Source of the DNA: Dicyema japonicum
Taxonomy: Eukaryota > Dicyemida > Rhombozoa > Dicyemidae
Length of the DNA stretch: 64,000 bases
Reading direction: 5' to 3'
NCBI GenBank assembly: GCA_011109175.1
Contig: RDEW01000005.1
Span: forward strand, 1,614,324-1,678,323
The notes under the pieces were generated by a model. It searched no databases and was not told the DNA's origin. It saw only the letters and a program-made list of their open reading frames with translations. Shown here piece after piece: positions 58,930 to 64,000 of this stretch. Both the position numbers and the translations under genes were made by a program. Position 1 is the stretch's first letter; the number at the start of each line of letters is the position of its first letter.

Positions 58930-58968
58930 TGCGGTACATTGGGTCCTCAGTAAATGTTGTGCTGCAGA
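58930..58968 (-). pseudogene. Inverted duplicate of an SMN segment
   Basis: The complement reads CTGCAGCACAACATTTACTG then AGGACCCAATGT, matching SMN 58166-58199 with one base missing. It lies about 520 bp past the SMN stop in opposite orientation, followed by an AATAATAAT run. Confidence 0.75.
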
Positions 58969-58969
58969 A

Positions 58970-59250
58970 TAATAATAGGAGATAATGTAACAGTAATAGA
59001 TGCCAAAAGAATAATATATTTTAAGGATAAATCTAACTATTATTCAAAGAAATGAAATTTGTCACTTTCATGAATTCGAAAGGTTTGCAGAGTATGAAGT
59101 TGGAAATTTATGTCACACTTATCATCACTCAAAACAGAATTTCTTTAGCGTTTTAAAGAATAAATTTGATTTTTCTCAGTGGATGATCAATCCGTTCGAA
59201 TCCAGAATCTCATGAAATTTACTTTCAAATATATCTCAATTTCTTATAAT
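58970..59250. other. No gene seen
   Basis: AT-rich spacer with no recognised feature. Confidence 0.3.
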
Positions 59251-59410
59251 TCAGATTCTCAAAAGAAACTTGGACGCTTAGCTACACTAAAAAGCCACGA
59301 CGCACGTGAGACCCGGTGGCTACTCCAGTTGATCTCTGTTGCAATCGTGAGAGGCAACGCAACGTCGATAATGTGGCGGGGTCCACTTTGGATGATGGCA
59401 GTTTTAATAT
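59250..59410 (+). repeat. Repeat D copy, best preserved
   Basis: Lies in an open frame of about 107 codons (59179-59502) reading QKKLGRLATLKSHDARETRW then LLQLISVAIVRGNATSIMW. Other copies: 19690 (-), 27590 (+), 36370 (-). The family behind the coding relic was not recognised. Confidence 0.55.
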
Positions 59411-59658
59411 GCTTTACTGGGGATAAATTAACTGATTATTTTAATTCGAAGATTAAAGAAGGTTCCAAAATTTTGGAATTCGATTCTCAGAAAATCTTGT
59501 AGTTTCAACTTAATATCTTGTGAAAGAATATTCAACTCAATTATTTATTGAAAAGTGTGCAAATAAATTGAAATTTTGTGAGGTGATATTCGACTTTATT
59601 GAAGGCGAATCAAGCCTGATATTGAATGTTGGATAAAAGTCATCTGGGTACTGGTTTA

Positions 59659-59840
59659 TTATAGTACCCCCTAAGTAATTATATATCCCTAAACAATTAT
59701 ATTACCCTAAGTACTTATAGTACCTCCAAGGCAGTTATATACCCATAGCATTATAGTACCCATAAGCAGTTATAGTACACACAAAACAGTCATAGTACCC
59801 CCCCTCCCTAAGCAGTTATAGTATTCCATAAGCACTTATT
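59659..59840 (+). repeat. Minisatellite, about 10 units of 17-20 bp
   Basis: Imperfect tandem repeats built on CCTAAGCAGTTATAGTACCC. Units drift in sequence (AAGTACTTATAGTACCTCC, AAGCAGTTATAGTACACAC, AAAACAGTCATAGTACCCCC). Confidence 0.8.
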
Positions 59841-60014
59841 CTTATAAGTGGTCGATTTAATAACTTTTTAGCGCTAATAGGTTTGTTTAAGTGCTAGAAA
59901 CAACTTGCTCCACTTTCACTCTAATCACAGAGAGACTGGCGTTGCAAGGGGAAAAAAGGCGATTTTGACATCGGTCACCCTTTTACGGAGGAAAAAATGA
60001 AATTTTTAATTTGA

Positions 60015-60298
60015 GGCGTAGTGTGACGGTTGCTGGGCAAGAGGCATGAAGGTCGCTAGTTCGAATTCCGATACTGCACATTCGGTTGAAGGTTCCACGC
60101 ATCAATATGCTTTGGCTTGACGAGTGACTCCGTCATCAGTGAACTTCACTGCGGAACCGGATCGTCTATCAAGGACATACACCCAAGAAAAAGAAAACAA
60201 AAAAGTTAAAACATTCATTGATCCTACTCGATTAGCTATTGTAACTGTTAATTTTAGCCAAATAGAAAAATTACTTAGGAGTACTATAATGCACCAGC
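60015..60298 (+). repeat. SINE-A copy, near full length
   Basis: tRNA-like head GCGTAGTGTGACGGTTGCTG (60017-60036, A-box region), AGTTCGAATTCC (60058-60069, B-box), GGTTGAAGGTTCCACGCATC, GCTTTGGCTTGACGAGTGAC, CACTGCGGAACCGGATCGTC, A-rich linker, ATTGTAACTGTTAATTTTAG at the 3' side. It ends immediately before the 35-bp direct repeat and LINE-A. Confidence 0.8.
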
Positions 60299-60333
60299 TT
60301 GATTATAAAAAAGTTAATTTTTAAAAAGGACTG
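60299..60333 (+). repeat. 35-bp direct repeat, right copy
   Basis: Exact second copy of 58766-58800, lying between SINE-A and the 5' end of LINE-A. Confidence 0.85.
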
Positions 60334-60389
60334 ACGTTGTGGCTCACCAAGAGTGTCATTTGGTTGTGCCTGTGCCCTACACAGCACAC

Positions 60390-61196
60390 ATGAAAAAGAA
60401 CCACACTATTTCCCTATCGTCTCTCTTCAAGGAGATCTCGATGGCGACCATTGAGCGGGCACGAAGCTTTCGCTCCCAAGAATCCCTCCTGACATCCGGT
60501 GACATTGAACTAAACCCAGGGCCGCAGAATAGACCCATCAGAATCTTACAACTTAACATCAATGGAATCACCTCGAAACATACCGAATTGGCTGAGTACT
60601 TGGTTAAACACCGTATTGACATTGCCCTTCTACAGGAGTCACGTTTGTCTGCCTTCTCCCAAACACCAAAATTCAAAAACTACTCTTTGCTCCGTTCTGA
60701 GCGATCAAATGGATCTCACGGTGGTGGCCTGGTCACCCTCATTCACAACTCCATCCCATTCACGGATACCACTGACCACACATTGACAGCGGCTTCTGAT
60801 AAACATATGGAATTGCTATCCATCACCATCAATATTATGTCAACTCCTTACACAATTCTGAATATCTACATTCCCCCTTCGTCTTGCTGCCAGAAGAGTT
60901 ACCGACCAAACCTAGAATTCCTTCAACTATACGAAAACATAGTTATTTGCGGCGATCTAAACGCTAAAGATCCACTATGGTTCCGAAACCAGAATTCGGA
61001 CCACAGAGGGAAACAAGTGATCTCTGAACTGGAACACCTAGTGATATTAAATAACCCCCGCCAACACACGAGATGTGGAACACGCCCTGGGGATCCTAAC
61101 ACGTCTCCGACCTCTCCATATGCTCAGCTCCCCTTGCAAAATCGATCTACTGGGATGTCAGATATGACTTACCCTCAGATCATAACCCTATTCTGA
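60390..61196 (+). CDS. LINE-A N-terminus: 2A-like leader and AP endonuclease
   Basis: The leader of about 35 residues (MKKNHTISLSSLFKEISMAT...) ends in LLTSGDIELNPGP. The apurinic-type endonuclease follows, which nicks target DNA to prime reverse transcription: RILQLNINGITSKH, IALLQESRLSAF (catalytic Glu), SHGGGLVTLIHNSI, LNIYIPPSS, VICGDLNAKDPLW (Asp-x-Asn), HTRCGTRPGDPNTS. A frame break near 61100 separates it from RYDLPSDHNPILIDIF (the SDHNP block), which is readable in the next frame at 61170-61205. The ATG at 60390 is the first Met in a frame open from 60339. Confidence 0.85.
   Translation: MKKNHTISLSSLFKEISMATIERARSFRSQESLLTSGDIELNPGPQNRPIRILQLNINGITSKHTELAEYLVKHRIDIALLQESRLSAFSQTPKFKNYSLLRSERSNGSHGGGLVTLIHNSIPFTDTTDHTLTAASDKHMELLSITINIMSTPYTILNIYIPPSSCCQKSYRPNLEFLQLYENIVICGDLNAKDPLWFRNQNSDHRGKQVISELEHLVILNNPRQHTRCGTRPGDPNTSPTSPYAQLPLQNRSTGMSDMTYPQIITLF
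60498..60524 (+). other. 2A-like ribosome-skipping motif in LINE-A (GDIELNPGP)
   Basis: Matches the active 2A consensus D(V/I)ExNPGP at every fixed position. 2A-like sequences in this position are documented in APE-type LINEs of other organisms (for example trypanosome L1Tc and sea urchin elements). It would release a peptide of about 44 residues from the endonuclease-RT polyprotein. Confidence 0.85.
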
Positions 61197-61437
61197 TCGA
61201 CATCTTCTTGCATTTCGGACGAACTATGTCGAGGCGAACCTATGTGAACTACAAAAGGGCGAGATGGATCGACTTCACGGTTGACGTCGAAACGTCGCTG
61301 GAAAACTTCTCTGTGAAAATTTTACCTCTCCAGACAAAGCCATTGCACATTTCAACTCAGCCATCCTTTCGGCGGATAGAAAGCACGTCCCTAAAGGATT
61401 CATCCATGATTACAAACTATTTTTCAACAAAGAAATA

Positions 61438-63554
61438 TTGGATCTCATCTGTGAGAGAAGACACCTAAAACGTTCCCGAACAACCAACCAGCAACTCCAA
61501 GATGAAATTTCTTCCCTAAACAAGAAGATAACCCACCTCATTACGGAGCTCAAAAAGGAGAAGTGGTCCACTTTCGTCTCTCGATTGAATCCAAAATCAA
61601 AACCCCAAAGTTTCTGGAGATTTATCAGAGAAATACAATCAAATCAAACCGAATCGAGCACAACCCATGGAGGTAGACTTGGAAAGGACAACCAAACGAA
61701 AGATTTCCACTGCCAGGCAAATGACTTGATGACTCACTATTGCAAAATGAGTCATATTCCAATGAATAAAGAAAATCGACCTCATATTACTAAACCCCCA
61801 AGGGTAACAAAGGCACGATTCGAAGTATCAATAAGTCATGTTCAAAACCTCATTACAAACTCAAGAAACTCACCAGCCACGGGACCCGATCGGATCAGCA
61901 TATTCCACCTAAAGCACCTCGGTCCAAACGGGCTCTTGGCACTTAAAGATATCTACGAATTCTCCATCAACAGGTGTTTCATCCCGATGTTATGGAAGAA
62001 GTCGAACATTATCCCAATACTCAAGAACAACAAAGCCTCCTCCTTGCCCTCTTCGTTCAGGCCAATTTCCTTAACATCTGTTGTCTCAAAAATCCTCGAA
62101 AGGATCATTCTTAACGAAATCACCCCCTACCTCGACCTCTCCGACTCACAACATGGTTTCCGTCCTTTACACTCGACCACCACGCACTTACTGACACTAA
62201 CCCAATACATCTCCAACGGTTTCAACAACTGCAAACCCCCGGAACGAACTGTCTTGGCCTCTATTGACCTAACTAAAGCTTTCGACAGAATCTCCCGTGT
62301 GGTCCTCTGCAACAAGATCTATTCTTCAAATATTCCCTCTGTATGGAAGTCATGGCTCACAAATTTCCTCTCGGGAAGACTGGGTCATACGTGTCTATAT
62401 TCAAATCTATCAAGATATCGACTCCTACCAAACGGTGTTCCCCAGGGATCAGTCCTTTCACCCTCACTTTTCAACCTTTACGTCAAAGACATCCCAACAA
62501 CCCAAAATACGTTACTATTGACATATGCCGATGATCTAGTAATCGCATCCAGGAGTGGCGATGTTCGACTGGCCACCGAAAAAGTGCAGTACCACCTGAA
62601 CTTGCTATCCGACTGGATGAACTTAAACTGGATGAGTGTTTCCACCTCGAAGTCATCAGCTACCCTGTTCACAACCGATCGAAGACAATTCAACCTAAAC
62701 CCCACACTCTCGTTGGGAGACGAACCACTCCCCTTAAATAAATACCCGAAGATCCTTGGAGTTGTCTTCGATCCTTCACTCTGTTTCAACAGACAAGTGG
62801 AGGAAGTAATGACAAAAGCCAAGCGGAAACTTAACATATTACGGGCAGTAGCTGGCCACTCAAACGGTCAGCAAAAAGAAAACTTAACTCTTCTCTACAA
62901 ACAGTTCATCAGGACTACACTCAACTACGCCTCACCAAGTTGGGCCCCCTCAATCTCCTTGTCCCTTTCTCAAGAACTGCAGAAAGTGCAAAACTCGGCG
63001 CTGAGAATAATAACTGGCTGCTTAAAGTCAACCCCCACCGACCATTTACATTGGGAGTCGAAAATCCTCCCGCTCTATGACCACCTGGAAATGCGTAATT
63101 TACAATTCCTACGGCAGTCGTTCGACCCGAATCACCCAGTTCACGCTCTGCTAAGTAACAATAACCGCAGATACATACGCAGGACCCTCTTTGACCTACA
63201 AAGAGCCTTGTCGAAGATCACCCCCCCTCAAGAAGACTCAACTTGGACCCGCCGAATCCATGATTTCATCTCAACACGGGCCATTAGGACACTTCAATAT
63301 AACAAAGTCTTGGAGCGCTTCCCCCCTGATATCAGTCCAACGGAACAATCGCTCCCGAGGAAGATCAGAATCGGACTGGCTCGCCTACGATGTGGACACC
63401 ACCCTTTTCTGGCTGGCAGAGTAGTTCGGACCTTTTTCCCTGCCCTGGACCACCGGATGCAAAAGTCGAGGATCTCTGGGAGCGGCCTGTCCGGACTGCA
63501 CGCTCTCTGATGGTCGCCGGCTTCCCACTTGCTGCTGAAGCGCGGGGTTTTTAA
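61438..63554 (+). CDS. LINE-A reverse transcriptase
   Basis: RNA-dependent DNA polymerase for target-primed integration. Continuous frame to 63510, with the natural end at 63554 after a break near 63440 (then VEDLWERP and AAEARGF stop). Linker: LICERRHLKRSRTTNQQLQD, FWRFIREIQSN. RT: ATGPDRISIFHLKHLGPNG, MLWKKSNIIPILKNNKAS, SFRPISLTSVVSKILERIIL, SQHGFRPLHSTTTHLL, ASIDLTKAFDRISR (first catalytic Asp), LLPNGVPQGSVLSPSLFNLY, TYADDLVIASR (catalytic pair), KYPKILGVVFDPSLCFNRQV. Thumb: LLYKQFIRTTLNYASPSWAP. No RNase H domain recognised. All active-site residues are present. The first 20 codons of the true linker lie in another frame upstream (61320-61437). Confidence 0.9.
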
Positions 63555-63604
63555 TTTAATTTAATAAAATTATTTTTAAAAGTTAAATTTACTCATGGCG
63601 GTGA

Positions 63605-64000
63605 TATTTCATAATGGCGGCGGGAAAAAAGGTTGAGAACCACTGTAAGATTAAAGTTTATCTTTATCTCTCGAAAAATGTAACTATAGAATTAGGAGTT
63701 ACTATAGTTACTCCAAACCTTCAAAGAGAGAAAAATTATCTGTTGGAGAGCTAGGCGATCCGCTATAAAGTTTGTTTCCGTATGAAGTCCTACGCAAAGT
63801 TGAATGAGGCCAAAAAACTATTGGGACTATTGAGGTGATATGAAGGTGAAAATAGGGCCTTCTGTGTGGAAAGTTGTCTGCCTTTATACATCAAGATTAC
63901 TGATGACTGGATAATAAGGGACCCGGGGAAGAGCCAATGCCCTTCAGTGCAAACACCCACTATATTTTAACTGTCCCTAATGTTTAACCTTATTTAGTTA
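63605..64000. other. Right edge: hAT-like terminal motif, otherwise nothing seen
   Basis: GGTTGAGAACCACTG at 63631-63645 is the complement of CAGTGGTTCTCAACC, the familiar end of many hAT transposons. The opposite end was not found. No gene recognised to the edge of the window. Confidence 0.45.

Larger units (their letters stand above)
60334..63600 (+). mobile_element. LINE-A, near-intact APE-type non-LTR retrotransposon
   Basis: Best-preserved element of the window. A single protein seems to be encoded from ATG 60390: N-terminal leader, 2A-like GDIELNPGP, AP endonuclease, linker, RT, C-terminus ending at TAA 63552-63554 with a short A/T 3' UTR. Only three frame breaks are seen (about 61100, 61320 and 63440), so it inserted recently. 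By motif order it is jockey/CR1-like. The C+A-rich coding strand contrasts with the A/T-rich host DNA. Its left edge abuts the 35-bp direct repeat. Confidence 0.88.

Noticed and set aside
52663-60524. NPGP motifs as signs of an integrated virus
   Set aside because: Both are followed directly by AP endonuclease and non-LTR reverse transcriptase domains. 2A-like motifs at this position are known in LINEs.

Overview
The window reads as nuclear DNA of a small metazoan, most likely a dicyemid mesozoan (Rhombozoa) or a close relative. The gene content is animal: atypical PKC with PB1, C1 and kinase domains, a thrombospondin-repeat/immunoglobulin membrane protein, SMN, TMEM209, and several APE-type LINEs. 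Every multi-exon gene is cut by GT-AG introns of only about 21 to 39 nt (usually 22 to 27). Dicyemids are reported to have spliceosomal introns averaging about 26 nt, and this is the main reason for the assignment. With the introns removed, PDE6D, ORC1, SPTLC1, the EF1A-like gene and aPKC each give a length divisible by three and align along their whole length with animal homologues.

Layout of recognised host genes: PDE6D (1760-2311 +), atypical PKC (9973-11973 -), an EF-hand protein (17486-18195 +), SPTLC1 (20511-21911 -), an EF1A-like GTPase (25477-26980 +), a TSR/Ig membrane protein (36815 to about 38600 -), ORC1 (43452-45178 +), a TMEM209-like gene (about 45600-46712 -), WDHD1/AND-1 (49294-52506 +), LTO1 (56032-56430 +) and SMN (57922-58410 +). 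ORC1 and WDHD1 both serve DNA replication and lie about 4 kb apart with TMEM209 between them on the opposite strand. The other genes show no obvious functional grouping.

Almost everything between these genes is decayed mobile DNA. I separate eight LINE groups (labels A to H are mine). LINE-A at 60334-63600 is the best preserved and carries a 2A-like GDIELNPGP motif upstream of its endonuclease; LINE-B at 52560-55365 has GDVKPNPGP in the same place. Two tRNA-derived SINE families (A and B) occur in many copies. The SINE-B tail matches the LINE 3' end, and one SINE-B copy has a clear target-site duplication. There are DNA-transposon relics (FLYWCH/MULE, Merlin-like, pogo-like, Tc1/IS630-like DDE, a hAT-like end), an LTR-type integrase relic, an actin fragment, and three short repeat families (C, D, E), two of which can fold.

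Most splice models here were built by eye from homology and should be tested with transcripts. Weakest points: the 5' end of the TSR/Ig gene, the 3' part of TMEM209, the middle of SMN, and three breaks in WDHD1.
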